From Rhodobacteraceae bacterium M385 (GTDB lineage Bacteria > Pseudomonadota > Alphaproteobacteria > Rhodobacterales > Rhodobacteraceae): a stretch of 64,000 nucleotides of DNA. The notes beneath the pieces were generated by a model that worked only from the letters and a program-made list of their open reading frames with translations, ran no database searches and had not been told where the DNA came from. The first letter of the stretch is position 1. The number at the start of each line of letters is the position of its first letter. The position numbers and the translations under genes were made by a program. This document shows positions 16,794 through 24,859 of this stretch, one piece after another. The DNA lies in contig CP081102.1 in assembly GCA_025141835.1 (NCBI GenBank), positions 1,178,001 to 1,242,000 on the forward strand, given 5' to 3'.

Positions 16794-17222
16794 ATGACGA
16801 CGATTAACACAAACACACAACCGACAAGCAAAGCCTGGAACATCGGTCTTTGGGTCGCTCAAGTGGCCTTGGCTGCCATGTTCCTGATGGCCGGCTTTAT
16901 GAAGTTGACCTCTGCCCCCGCTGACATGGTCGCTATGGGGATGCTTTGGGCCGAGAACACGCCCGTGGCCTTGATCCGCTTTATCGGCACAGCCGAGGTG
17001 CTTGGCGCGATTGGTGTGATCCTGCCAGCGGCCACCCGCATCATGCCTGACCTCACCAAACTCGCGGCTCTGGGGCTGGCGGTTATCATGGTCCTTGCCT
17101 TCGGTCTGCATGCCGTGCGCGGCGAATTCGAAGTGCTGCCAATGAACGTGATCTTGTTTGCCTTGGCTGGCCTTGTCATCTGGGGTCGCACCAAGAAGGC
17201 ACCCATCGCGCCCCGGGGCTAA
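16794..17222 (+). CDS. DoxX-family membrane protein
   Basis: A 142-residue protein with four hydrophobic helices (IGLWVAQVALAAMFLMAGFMKL, a helix around LIRFIGTAEVLGAIGVILPA, KLAALGLAVIMVLAFGLHAV, and VILFALAGLVIWG). This is the layout of the DoxX/SURF4-like family. Members are linked to redox and quinone-related membrane functions, but the biochemical role is often unknown. The start ATG at 16794 is chosen over one 45 bases upstream because it gives the usual DoxX N-terminus. It is divergent from the LysR gene and followed by a terminator-like hairpin. Confidence 0.8.
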   Translation: MTTINTNTQPTSKAWNIGLWVAQVALAAMFLMAGFMKLTSAPADMVAMGMLWAENTPVALIRFIGTAEVLGAIGVILPAATRIMPDLTKLAALGLAVIMVLAFGLHAVRGEFEVLPMNVILFALAGLVIWGRTKKAPIAPRG

Positions 17223-17234
17223 GCGTCTGATATC

Positions 17235-17278
17235 GCCGCATTCCACCCCCTTTGCGGGTGGGGTGCGGCCCTTCTTTC
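17235..17278 (+). terminator. Hairpin terminator after the DoxX gene
   Basis: GCCGCA (17235-17240) pairs with TGCGGC (17264-17269), and CCACCC (17243-17248) pairs with GGGTGG (17256-17261). The hairpin is followed by CCTTCTTTCC. It lies 13 bases after the DoxX stop and before the VOC gene, so it probably separates the two transcripts. Confidence 0.6.
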
Positions 17279-17302
17279 CTCGTCAGTTAAGGGGTCGCCA
17301 TT

Positions 17303-18208
17303 ATGTCTATACTTTCCCTCGTCAAGAATTCCGAACCCGCAGCGACAACCGATCGTCTGTCTTGGGGCGTGGTAGAGCTTCAGGTCACAGATCTTGAGCG
17401 TGCCGTTGCGTTCTGGACCTCGGCCCTTGGTTTGGTCGACCGCAACCATGCAGCCCCCGGTGTGGCTTTGGGCACGGCAGAGCGCACGCTATTCGTGCTG
17501 CATTCTGGCGCTACTGCCCCGGTAGAGGCCGCCTTTACAGGCATGTATCACGTTGCAATTGGCGTGCGCAGTCAGGCTGAATTCTCGCGCATGTTGGCGC
17601 GGTTGCTTCATCTGCAAATACCAGTCAGCCCGACCGATCATCTGATGTCGAAATCTCTGTATCTGGTCGATCCCGATGGACTGGAGATCGAGATCACCTT
17701 TGAAACACCTGGGCGGTTCGGCCGCATGGGCGACATGTCGCGCGGGCTGATCATGTTCGATGCCGAGGGTCGCCCCCACAATGGCCGCGAGGCGTTAAAC
17801 CTGTCCGAGGAACTAGCCCACGCAGAGACAGCAGACCTGATGGCCCCTTTGGCCGATGATAGCTACCTGGCGCACCTGCATTTCAAGGTGGCCGCGCTAG
17901 AGCCGGCATTGGACTGGTACAAAAGACTGGGCTTTCAAAACCACCTGACGCTTGCAGGTTGGGGCTTTGCGGATATGGGGGCAGGTAAGCCCAATACGCA
18001 CCGTTTGGCGATGAACACCTGGGCCGGACCAAACCGCCCCGCTGCTCCGGATCATATGGCGCGGTTGCTGCGCTATGAGGTGATCGCCCACGATCCCGCC
18101 CTGTTGGAAAATGCGGGCCTGCAACGAAACGGCGATTCTGCCCACGGGATTGATCCCACCGGTGTCGAAATCACCTTGCGGACTGTAACGAGTGGAAAGG
18201 ACGCATGA
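17303..18208 (+). CDS. Two-domain VOC (glyoxalase/extradiol dioxygenase-like) protein
   Basis: A 301-residue protein with two glyoxalase/bleomycin-resistance-type modules (about residues 19-130 and 188-295), similar to catechol-2,3-dioxygenase (CatE-like) proteins. Metal-ligand candidates are H and E residues in MYHVAIGV, LVDPDGLEIEITFE, AHLHFKVA and GVEITLRTV. It could cleave a catechol or act as a glyoxalase or isomerase; the substrate is not evident. It overlaps the cytochrome b561 gene by four bases, so the two are co-translated. Confidence 0.7.
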   Translation: MSILSLVKNSEPAATTDRLSWGVVELQVTDLERAVAFWTSALGLVDRNHAAPGVALGTAERTLFVLHSGATAPVEAAFTGMYHVAIGVRSQAEFSRMLARLLHLQIPVSPTDHLMSKSLYLVDPDGLEIEITFETPGRFGRMGDMSRGLIMFDAEGRPHNGREALNLSEELAHAETADLMAPLADDSYLAHLHFKVAALEPALDWYKRLGFQNHLTLAGWGFADMGAGKPNTHRLAMNTWAGPNRPAAPDHMARLLRYEVIAHDPALLENAGLQRNGDSAHGIDPTGVEITLRTVTSGKDA

Positions 18209-18708
18209 TGGACCTGTCTTCGCAAACCTATCGCCCGTCGCAGATTGCCCTGCACTGGGTCGTCGTCCTCGGCATTCTTGTGCAATGGATCGCGAATGAA
18301 CAGATCGTCCGCGTGGTCGAGGCGATGCAAACCGGCGTTACCCCGGTCAGCGCGGATGTCACCATGGCTTGGGTGCATGTGTCCGTGGGCTCGCTGATCT
18401 TTCTGGCGGTCTTGGCCCGGCTGTTCCTGCGCTATCGCTATGGTGTACCCGGCCACGCCCCCGGCACCCCAAAGGCGCAGGCGCTAATCGCCACTTGGAT
18501 GCACCGCGCCCTTTATGCGGCTCTGTTCGGGATGGTGATTACCGGTGGCCTGACATGGAACGGCGTCGCGCCGTTGGGGGGCATTCACTTCGGCCTCAAT
18601 AACGTGCTTTTTGGGTTAGCAGCCCTCCACGGGGCCGCGGCAGTATTCAACCAATTTATCCGCAAAGACGGCACCCTGCGCCGGATGATCCCGGCCCTTA
18701 AGGGGTAG
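18205..18708 (+). CDS. Cytochrome b561-type membrane protein
   Basis: A 167-residue integral membrane protein of the bacterial cytochrome b561 (YceJ/CybB) family. It has four transmembrane segments with histidines placed to bind haem b (IALHWVVVLGIL, MAWVHVSVGSL, TWMHRALYAALFG, LAALHGAAAVFNQF). It should pass electrons between quinol and a partner. Two adjacent ATG codons (18205 and 18208) are possible starts. It is translationally coupled to the VOC protein and sits 85 bases before a second haem membrane protein. Confidence 0.8.
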   Translation: MMDLSSQTYRPSQIALHWVVVLGILVQWIANEQIVRVVEAMQTGVTPVSADVTMAWVHVSVGSLIFLAVLARLFLRYRYGVPGHAPGTPKAQALIATWMHRALYAALFGMVITGGLTWNGVAPLGGIHFGLNNVLFGLAALHGAAAVFNQFIRKDGTLRRMIPALKG

Positions 18709-18793
18709 CGATAAAAATTCGCAGTAGCGGCGACTGAAACGGGCCGCTATTGCGTGTAACGCCCATTGTCCCGGCAATGTAGGAGGCCTTTCG

Positions 18794-19408
18794 ATGCGTA
18801 ACTTCCTCTCTCGGACCCACCCTTTCTTGCTTTGGCTGGTGCCGGCGTTGCCCGCCATCGCCATGACCTATGACGCGCTGACCTCGGCCAATCCAAGAGT
18901 GTTCCACATTCTGGTGCATCCGTCTGGCGAAACCTCGGCCAGATTGCTGATAGTCACCTTAATGGCCACGCCTTTGGCGATGTTGTTGAAGGGGTGGCGA
19001 GGGCCGCAATGGATGAAACGCAATCGCCGATATCTGGGCGTTGCGGCGTTCGGTTATGCCTTGTTGCACACGGTCTTTTACTTGCTCGACAAAGCCTCTG
19101 CCGCGACGGTGCTGGCCGAACTTTCGCGCCTGTACATCTGGACCGGCTGGATCGCGTTCCTGATCTTCGTGCCCTTGGCGGCAACCTCGTTGGATTTCTT
19201 CGTGCGCAAGATGGGGACGTGGTGGAAATGGCTGCAACGCTGGACCTATGGAGCGGCAGTGTTGACGCTAGTCCATTGGGCGGCACTGCATAATTGGAGC
19301 GGCTCGGTGCCCGCATTGGTCCACTTTGGTCCGCTTATCGCGCTGGAGGCGTATCGCGTTTGGTACTGGTATCTGCGACCACGGCCCGGTCGCCCCGCGG
19401 CGGGTTAG
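18794..19408 (+). CDS. MsrQ-like (ferric-reductase-type) haem membrane protein
   Basis: A 204-residue protein with about six membrane helices and haem-ligand histidines (YALLHTVFYLL, LTLVHWAALH). It matches in length and pattern the haem-binding subunit MsrQ/YedZ of the periplasmic methionine-sulfoxide reductase. MsrQ passes electrons from quinones or flavin reductase to MsrP. No msrP gene is visible nearby, so it either partners with an unlinked MsrP or serves the neighbouring redox proteins. It converges with the TetR gene with a four-base overlap. Confidence 0.75.
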   Translation: MRNFLSRTHPFLLWLVPALPAIAMTYDALTSANPRVFHILVHPSGETSARLLIVTLMATPLAMLLKGWRGPQWMKRNRRYLGVAAFGYALLHTVFYLLDKASAATVLAELSRLYIWTGWIAFLIFVPLAATSLDFFVRKMGTWWKWLQRWTYGAAVLTLVHWAALHNWSGSVPALVHFGPLIALEAYRVWYWYLRPRPGRPAAG

Positions 19409-20031
19409 GCGGAGCGCGGGCCTTGGTGGCGGGCCCGGAAACCGGCTACTTCGGGCGTATTGGGAGGGCTTCCGGCGAAAAGCTCCACGTAGTGTTGCAC
19501 GCGCTCCAGCCTCTCGGTGGGGTCCTCTTCCACTTGCATCGAGATATATCCGACCTGCGTATAAATCACCGTGAGGCTGCGAACCTCGGCCTGTTTCTGC
19601 GTGAAGCCGTGGCGTTGAAACATCTGGTCCACGGCCGCAATGCGTTCGGCATCGGCGGCGGCGATTTGGGATTGCAGGGCAGGGGACACGCGGGCCCAAT
19701 TGCGGATCGCCAGATCAAGCCTTGCGTCAAACAGGTTGGGGTCCAGCCAGCAATCCATCAGGTTGAACAGCGCCTCGTGAATGGTTGCGGCGGGCAGGGT
19801 GCAGCGGTCCACCAGATTCCCGGTGTTCTGATTTTCCCATAAAGTCACCATCTGGCTGTGCAATTCGTCCAGATCTTCAAAGAACCAGTAAAAGCCGGTG
19901 CGCGTCAGATTTAGCTTTCGCGCCAAAGGCATAACTTTGACAGCATCTATGCCGTCGGAGATCAGCACCTCGTAGGCGGCATTGATCCAAAGCTCTCTGG
20001 AGCCGCGCTGACGAGAGGGGGCGTTTGTCAT
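19405..20031 (-). CDS. TetR-family regulator
   Basis: A 208-residue TetR-type repressor. The N-terminal helix-turn-helix spans about residues 12-58 (REL..AAYEVLISDGIDAVKVMPLARKLNLTRTGFYWFF), followed by an all-helical ligand domain. It is divergent from the Old Yellow Enzyme-type gene, and two near-identical palindromes lie in the shared 124-base promoter region. It probably represses both genes until a substrate of the flavoprotein is present. Confidence 0.85.
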   Translation of the reverse strand: MTNAPSRQRGSRELWINAAYEVLISDGIDAVKVMPLARKLNLTRTGFYWFFEDLDELHSQMVTLWENQNTGNLVDRCTLPAATIHEALFNLMDCWLDPNLFDARLDLAIRNWARVSPALQSQIAAADAERIAAVDQMFQRHGFTQKQAEVRSLTVIYTQVGYISMQVEEDPTERLERVQHYVELFAGSPPNTPEVAGFRARHQGPRSA

Positions 20032-20049
20032 GGGGGTAGAATAGAAAAC

Positions 20050-20101
20050 TTGACATGTATGTCAATTGCTTCAAGGATTGGCGACATGACACCTGTGTCA
20101 A
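20050..20101. promoter_or_regulatory. Two matching palindromic operators in the TetR/OYE promoter region
   Basis: TTGACATGTATGTCAA (20050-20065) is a perfect palindrome. ATGACACCTGTGTCAA (20086-20101) repeats the same plan, TGACAYNNRTGTCA. The two sites are 36 bases apart, start to start, between the divergent TetR and flavin-oxidoreductase genes. This is the classic arrangement of TetR-family operators. Confidence 0.75.
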
Positions 20102-20155
20102 GATGAATTGCGCAGTAAACTTCCCTGTCCAGCCAACAGATAGCGAGACTTTTCA

Positions 20156-22201
20156 ATGACCAAAGATCCCTTGCTGCAACCCTACCAGTTGAAACATCTC
20201 ACCTTGAAGAACCGGATCATGACCACCAGCCATGAACCGGCCTATCCCGAAGATGGGATGCCGAAAGATCGCTATCGTGCCTACCATGAGGAACGGGCAA
20301 AAGCGGGCGTTGCGCTAGCTATGACGGCAGGATCGGCGGCGGTTTCCAAGGACAGCCCGCCGGTGTTCAACAACATCCTCGCCTACCAAGATGAGGTCGT
20401 GCCGTGGATTCAGAACCTGACCGACGGGTGCCACGAACATGGCTGTGCGGTGATGATCCAGCTGACCCATCTGGGGCGGCGGACTACATGGAACAAGGGC
20501 GACTGGCTGCCCTCTGTTTCCTCGTCCAAACATCGCGAACCGGCGCATCGGGCCTTTCCCAAGCTGATCGAGGATTGGGATATCGAGCGCATCATCAACG
20601 ACTTCGCCGATGCCGCAGAGCGGATGATGGCAGGTGGCATGGATGGGATCGAATTGCAGGTTTACGGCCACCTATTGGACCAGTTCTGGTCGCCCTTGAC
20701 CAATGATCTGGTGGGGCCGTACGGCGCCGACACGTTGGAAAACCGGATGCGGTTCCCGCTGGACGTTCTGGCGGCCATTCGCAAACGGGTGGGGGACGGG
20801 TTCATCGTCGGGTTCCGTTATACGGCGGATGAAGCGCAGAAGGGTGGCATCACGGCTGAGGACGGCTTGAAGATCTCGCAAAAACTGGCCGAGACGGAAC
20901 AGCTCGACTTCCTGAACGTGGTGCGCGGGCGTATCCATACGGACCCGGCCATGACCGATCTGATCCCGATCCAAGGCATGAAGAACGCCCCGCATCTGGA
21001 TTTCGTGGGCCAGGTCAAGAAGTTGACGGGAATGCCCACGTTCCATGCGGCGAAAATTCCTGACGTGGCCACCGCCCGTCACGCGGTAGAGGCGGGGCTT
21101 TTGGACATGGTCGGCATGACCCGCGCCCATATGGCCGACCCCCACGTGGTCAAGAAGATCATGGAAGGGCGCGAGGATGATATCCGCCCCTGCGTCGGGG
21201 CCACCTATTGCCTCGACCGGATCTACGAGACGGGGGACGCATTGTGCATTCACAACGCCGCAACGGGGCGAGAGCTGACCATGCCTCACACCATCCAACC
21301 CGCTGAAAAGAAGCGCAAAGTTGTGGTCGTGGGGGCGGGTCCCGCCGGGTTGGAAGCGGCCCGTGTGGCGGCGGAGCGTGGCCATGACGTGACGGTATTT
21401 GAAGCGCAGCCTGATCCCGGCGGGCAGGTGCGCCTGACGGCCCAAAGCGCGCGGCGGCGCGAGATGATCTCGATCATTGATTGGCGCATGGCCCAATGCG
21501 CGGCCCGCGATGTGACGTTCCATTTCAACGCATGGGCTGAGGTGGAAGACGTGACCGCGTTGAACCCCGACGTGGTGATTATTGCCACCGGCGGCATGCC
21601 CAATACCGAGTTGTTCGAGACAGGCCAGGACGCGGCCCATGTCGTGACCTCTTGGGACATTATCTCGGGCGATGTGAAACCGGCCAAGAACGTGCTGATC
21701 TATGACGAAAGTGGCGATCACGCGGGCCTTCAGGCCGCCGAGATTGCCGCAGCAGCCGGGTCCACCGTGGAGGTGATGACACCGGACCGAGTTTTCGCAG
21801 CGGGCGTTATGGCAATGAACCTGGTGCCCTATATGCGGTCGCTCCAAGACAAGGACGTGACCTTTACCGTCACGCGCCGCTTGCTGGACGTGGCCAAAAA
21901 CGGCAACCAGCTAACGGCGGTGATCGGCACCGATTACAGTGACCATTCGACCACAAAGGACGTGGATCAGGTGGTGGTCAACTACGGGACCTTGCCGTTG
22001 GATGCTTTGTATTTCGACCTCAAACCGCTCAGTTCCAACGGCGGGGCGGTGGATCACGAGGCGCTTATCGAAGGCGTGCCACAAACGGTTGAGCGCAATG
22101 CCGATGGAGCGTTTCAACTGTTCCGCATCGGCGATGCGGTGTCCGCCCGCAATACCCACGCCGCCATCTATGACGCGCTTCGGTTGGTGAAAGACCTCTA
22201 G
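20156..22201 (+). CDS. Old Yellow Enzyme-type flavin/FeS oxidoreductase (N-methylproline demethylase-like)
   Basis: A 681-residue protein of the trimethylamine dehydrogenase/2,4-dienoyl-CoA reductase type. An N-terminal FMN TIM barrel (residues 1-370) is followed by a pyridine-nucleotide/FAD domain starting at VVVVGAGPAGLEAARVAAERG. The FeS-ligand region reads C346-V-G-A-T-Y-C352 and C364. The cysteine expected at position 349 is alanine, so the cluster is unusual or absent. This pattern and overall architecture recall enzymes annotated as N-methylproline (stachydrine) demethylases, but the substrate is inferred. It is controlled by the divergent TetR gene. Confidence 0.75.
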   Translation: MTKDPLLQPYQLKHLTLKNRIMTTSHEPAYPEDGMPKDRYRAYHEERAKAGVALAMTAGSAAVSKDSPPVFNNILAYQDEVVPWIQNLTDGCHEHGCAVMIQLTHLGRRTTWNKGDWLPSVSSSKHREPAHRAFPKLIEDWDIERIINDFADAAERMMAGGMDGIELQVYGHLLDQFWSPLTNDLVGPYGADTLENRMRFPLDVLAAIRKRVGDGFIVGFRYTADEAQKGGITAEDGLKISQKLAETEQLDFLNVVRGRIHTDPAMTDLIPIQGMKNAPHLDFVGQVKKLTGMPTFHAAKIPDVATARHAVEAGLLDMVGMTRAHMADPHVVKKIMEGREDDIRPCVGATYCLDRIYETGDALCIHNAATGRELTMPHTIQPAEKKRKVVVVGAGPAGLEAARVAAERGHDVTVFEAQPDPGGQVRLTAQSARRREMISIIDWRMAQCAARDVTFHFNAWAEVEDVTALNPDVVIIATGGMPNTELFETGQDAAHVVTSWDIISGDVKPAKNVLIYDESGDHAGLQAAEIAAAAGSTVEVMTPDRVFAAGVMAMNLVPYMRSLQDKDVTFTVTRRLLDVAKNGNQLTAVIGTDYSDHSTTKDVDQVVVNYGTLPLDALYFDLKPLSSNGGAVDHEALIEGVPQTVERNADGAFQLFRIGDAVSARNTHAAIYDALRLVKDL

Positions 22202-22251
22202 GGCGCGCAAGGGCAGGGGCGGTTGCCTCTGCCCGGCGATGCAGCAGGCGT

Positions 22252-22935
22252 TCAGGTTTCGAAGTAGTTGGGGTTCTCGCGGAAAATCGCGTCGATGGTT
22301 TCATCAAGCCGGGATAGGTGGAGCATACCGGCGGCCACTGCGCCTTCGGCGTCGTTGGCTTTGACGCAGTCCGTAATCGCCTGATGGTCTTCTATAAGGG
22401 ATGGCATTCTGTCTTCTCTCGACAAGCTCAACATACACAGCCGATCCACCCGTGCCTTCTCGAACGAGATCACGTCAAAGGCGAATTCGACTTTGGCGAT
22501 CTTGCACAAGATGTTGTGGAATTCGTAGTCGAGTTTGCTGAATTCCTCGTAGTTGCCGTCTTCTACTGTGGGCTTTTGAAGCATCAGGTTCGCGTCCAGC
22601 TTTACGCTGTCGGAGGGGGTGATTTCCCTTGCCGCGCGACGCAGGACTTCGGCTTCAACGCTGAACCGAACGAACCGCGACTTGGTAATTTCACGCAAAG
22701 AAAAGCGCTTCACCTCGGTCGCCTTCTGCGGCTGGATTAACAACAGATCAAGGTTTTCCAGGCGGCTGAACGCATCGCGCACAGGTTGGCGGGAAACCCC
22801 GAACTGCGAGGCGATCTCTGCCTCCGATATCTTGTCGCCCGGCATAAGTTCGAGAGAGGTGATAGAAGCATGGAGGTGGTCGAAGACGACATCGACGCTG
22901 GTTCGGCGATCTCTGGTGCGTGCGGATGTAGGCAT
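22252..22935 (-). CDS. GntR-family regulator (FCD subfamily), probable uronate regulator
   Basis: A 227-residue regulator with an N-terminal GntR winged helix (residues about 12-78, including KISEAEIASQFGVSRQPVRDAFSRLE) and an all-helical FCD ligand domain. FCD domains bind carboxylate or sugar-acid effectors. It lies next to the SDR and kdu/kdg genes, which suggests control of 2-keto-3-deoxygluconate or uronate metabolism (a KdgR/UxuR-like role). Its promoter region carries a large perfect palindrome, and related operator-like sites lie upstream of the neighbouring catabolic genes. Confidence 0.8.
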   Translation of the reverse strand: MPTSARTRDRRTSVDVVFDHLHASITSLELMPGDKISEAEIASQFGVSRQPVRDAFSRLENLDLLLIQPQKATEVKRFSLREITKSRFVRFSVEAEVLRRAAREITPSDSVKLDANLMLQKPTVEDGNYEEFSKLDYEFHNILCKIAKVEFAFDVISFEKARVDRLCMLSLSREDRMPSLIEDHQAITDCVKANDAEGAVAAGMLHLSRLDETIDAIFRENPNYFET

Positions 22936-23301
22936 CTTAAACTCCTTCGGTCAGGACGGACATACTGGCCAAGTTGGGTATTGGCCAGTAACCTCAAGCA
23001 TAAGCAGGTGTCACCTGTGGTAAAAACCTAGCGGTATGTCTTTAGCAGACCCGCAGGCAGTCCCTTCCAATTTGTTGCTTCTAACTTAGCCGCGGGAGCG
23101 GTCAAAAATCAATACTAGTATACCACGCATTTTAAACTAGTATACCAGAGGGCGGCGAATCGTGTCGCTAGAGCGTTGCGGAAGCGGGGCGGGGAGGAGT
23201 GCTCTGCCGTTTGCCGCAATAGCCCTAGTCCAAATCTGCGATGTGCGACGCCCAAGAATGATCCAGCGCCAAGCGCCAAAACTGTCGAGGAAAGAAGACC
23301 T
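22936..23301. promoter_or_regulatory. 366-base divergent control region between the GntR gene and the SDR gene
   Basis: The gap holds two kinds of candidate operator. TACTGGCCAA (22963-22972) and TTGGCCAGTA (22981-22990) form a perfect inverted repeat around eight bases, 28 bases from the GntR start. Further right the half-site TAGTATACCA occurs at 23116-23125 and again at 23138-23147, 22 bases (about two helical turns) apart. The same half-site is present in the kdgF/kdgK operator at 26068-26087. The remainder, about 23150-23300, contains no gene that I can support; the SDR start is preceded by AGGAAAGA. Confidence 0.6.
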
Positions 23302-24045
23302 ATGAAACTCGCTAACAAGACTGCAATCATTACTGGTGGTGGGCGCGATATCGGACGGGCCTGCGCCCTGAAACTTGCCGCAGAGGGGGCGAATGTCGCC
23401 ATCAGCTATTTCGCCAGTAGCGCAGGTGCCGACAGTGCGGTGGCCGAGATCAAGGCCGCAGGCGGCAATGCGATTGCCGTGCAGGCCGATCTCAACCACC
23501 AAGAGGGTGTGGACGCGCTGGTTAACGCCACGGTCGAGGCGTTCGGCAGCGTCGATGTCCTGGTCAACAACTCGGGCGGTTTGATCGCGCGCAAAACATT
23601 TGCCGAGATGTCGTTGGAGCATTTCAACAACGTCATGTCCCTGAACCTGACCAGCACGTTCATGATGATCAAGGCGGTCGGGCCGCATATGGGGCAGGGC
23701 ACGATCGTTAACCTCGCCAGCCAAGCCGCCCGTGACGGCGGTGGCCCCGGTTCGGTGGCATACGCGGCCTCCAAGGGCGCGATTATGACGATGACTCGCG
23801 GCTTGGCGAAAGAGCTGGGTCCAGACGTGCGCGTGAACGGTCTTTGCCCCGGTATGATCGACACCGATTTCCACAACATCCACACCCCTGACGCGGGCCG
23901 CCGCGCCTATGAGGCGAACGCGCCGGTCAAACGCCAAGGCACGCCCGATGACGTAGCGAACCTTGTGCTGTTCCTTGCCTGCGATGACTCGTCGTTCCTT
24001 ACGGGGACCAACGTCGATATCAACGGCGGCATGTTGTTCAGCTAA
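23302..24045 (+). CDS. Short-chain dehydrogenase/reductase
   Basis: A 247-residue classical SDR. The cofactor loop is TGGGRDIGRACA, the structural motif is NNSGG, and the catalytic Tyr/Lys lie in AYAASKGAIMTMTRGLAKEL. The C-terminal segment GTNVDINGG is typical. The ATG at 23302 follows AGGAAAGAAG. It is adjacent to and divergent from the GntR regulator, and convergent with kduD, so it probably acts on a sugar acid or related keto compound. The exact substrate is not shown by the sequence. The usual TGxxxGIG motif is replaced by TGGGRDIG. Confidence 0.75.
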   Translation: MKLANKTAIITGGGRDIGRACALKLAAEGANVAISYFASSAGADSAVAEIKAAGGNAIAVQADLNHQEGVDALVNATVEAFGSVDVLVNNSGGLIARKTFAEMSLEHFNNVMSLNLTSTFMMIKAVGPHMGQGTIVNLASQAARDGGGPGSVAYAASKGAIMTMTRGLAKELGPDVRVNGLCPGMIDTDFHNIHTPDAGRRAYEANAPVKRQGTPDDVANLVLFLACDDSSFLTGTNVDINGGMLFS

Positions 24046-24064
24046 AGCTGCGGAAATGTACGAG

Positions 24065-24105
24065 AAAAGGCGCGGGTCGTGGAAAACGGCCCGCACCTTT
24101 TGCGT
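24065..24105. terminator. Bidirectional terminator between the SDR and kduD genes
   Basis: AAAAGGCGCGGGTC (24065-24078) pairs, with one mismatch and one wobble, with GGCCCGCACCTTTT (24088-24101). The A and T runs at the two ends make it a plausible terminator for both of the convergent genes. Confidence 0.65.
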
Positions 24106-24133
24106 TATTTCGGTAACGGACGAGGCAGTTACC

Positions 24134-24859
24134 CTAGCGGGCCAGCCACCCGCCATCGACGTTCAGCACCGCTCCGTGGATGTAATTCGCCGCAGGCGAG
24201 GCGAGGAACACTGCTGTCTCTGCGATATCGTCAGCTCGCCCCCACCGCCCCGCAGGAATGCGATCCAGAATCGCCGCATTGCGCGCGGCATCGGCCCGCA
24301 GAGCCTCGGTGTTGTTGGTCTCGATATAGCCGGGCGCGATGGCGTTCACGTTGATGCCCTTGGCGGCCCATTCATTGCACATGATCTTGGTCAGCCCGGC
24401 GATCCCATGCTTGGAGGCGGTGTAACTTGGCACCCGAATGCCGCCTTGAAACGACAGCAGCGATGCGATGTTCACGATCTTACCCGTACCACGCGGCAAG
24501 GCCGCCTTGGCGAAGGCCTGACAGGTGAAAAACGCGGCCTTCAGGTTCACGTCCATCACGTCATCCCAATCGGCTTCCGAAAAATCCACGACATCATCAC
24601 GCCGAATGATCCCGGCGTTATTCACCAGAATATCAATCTGCCGCGCTGCAAAAACGTCTTTTGCGGCCATCGGATCGGCGAAATCGAGGGTTAGCGCCTC
24701 GGCACTGTCGGTCATGGCCACCGTGTCAGCGCATGAGGACCGCCCGGCGCAGATCACATGAGCTCCGGCGCGGCCCATAGCGACTGCAATCGCCTGACCG
24801 ATCCCGGTGTTTGCGCCCGTGATCAGCGCCGTTTGCCCGCTCAAGGAAAACGGGTTCAT
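24134..24859 (-). CDS. kduD: 2-dehydro-3-deoxy-D-gluconate 5-dehydrogenase
   Basis: A 241-residue SDR. Features are the cofactor loop TGANTGIGQAIA, NNAGIIRRDDVVDFSEADWDDVMDVNL (a segment very characteristic of KduD), the catalytic YTASKHGIAGLTK, and the C-terminal NVDGGWLAR. It reduces 2,5-diketo-3-deoxygluconate (DKII) to 2-keto-3-deoxygluconate in pectin or uronate catabolism. It overlaps kduI by four bases (ATGA), so the two are co-translated after kdgF. The assignment is strong because kduI and kdgF are adjacent. Confidence 0.93.
   Translation of the reverse strand: MNPFSLSGQTALITGANTGIGQAIAVAMGRAGAHVICAGRSSCADTVAMTDSAEALTLDFADPMAAKDVFAARQIDILVNNAGIIRRDDVVDFSEADWDDVMDVNLKAAFFTCQAFAKAALPRGTGKIVNIASLLSFQGGIRVPSYTASKHGIAGLTKIMCNEWAAKGINVNAIAPGYIETNNTEALRADAARNAAILDRIPAGRWGRADDIAETAVFLASPAANYIHGAVLNVDGGWLAR

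Noticed and set aside
20672..21847. Long minus-strand open frame opposite the OYE-type gene
   Set aside because: Its product is His/Arg-rich without any family pattern, while the plus-strand frame has clear FMN and FAD motifs. It is a GC-driven shadow.
23152..23301. An in-frame upstream extension of the SDR gene to 23176
   Set aside because: The extra residues precede the normal SDR N-terminus (MKLANKTAIITGG) and lie in the control region. The ATG at 23302 has a good ribosome-binding sequence.
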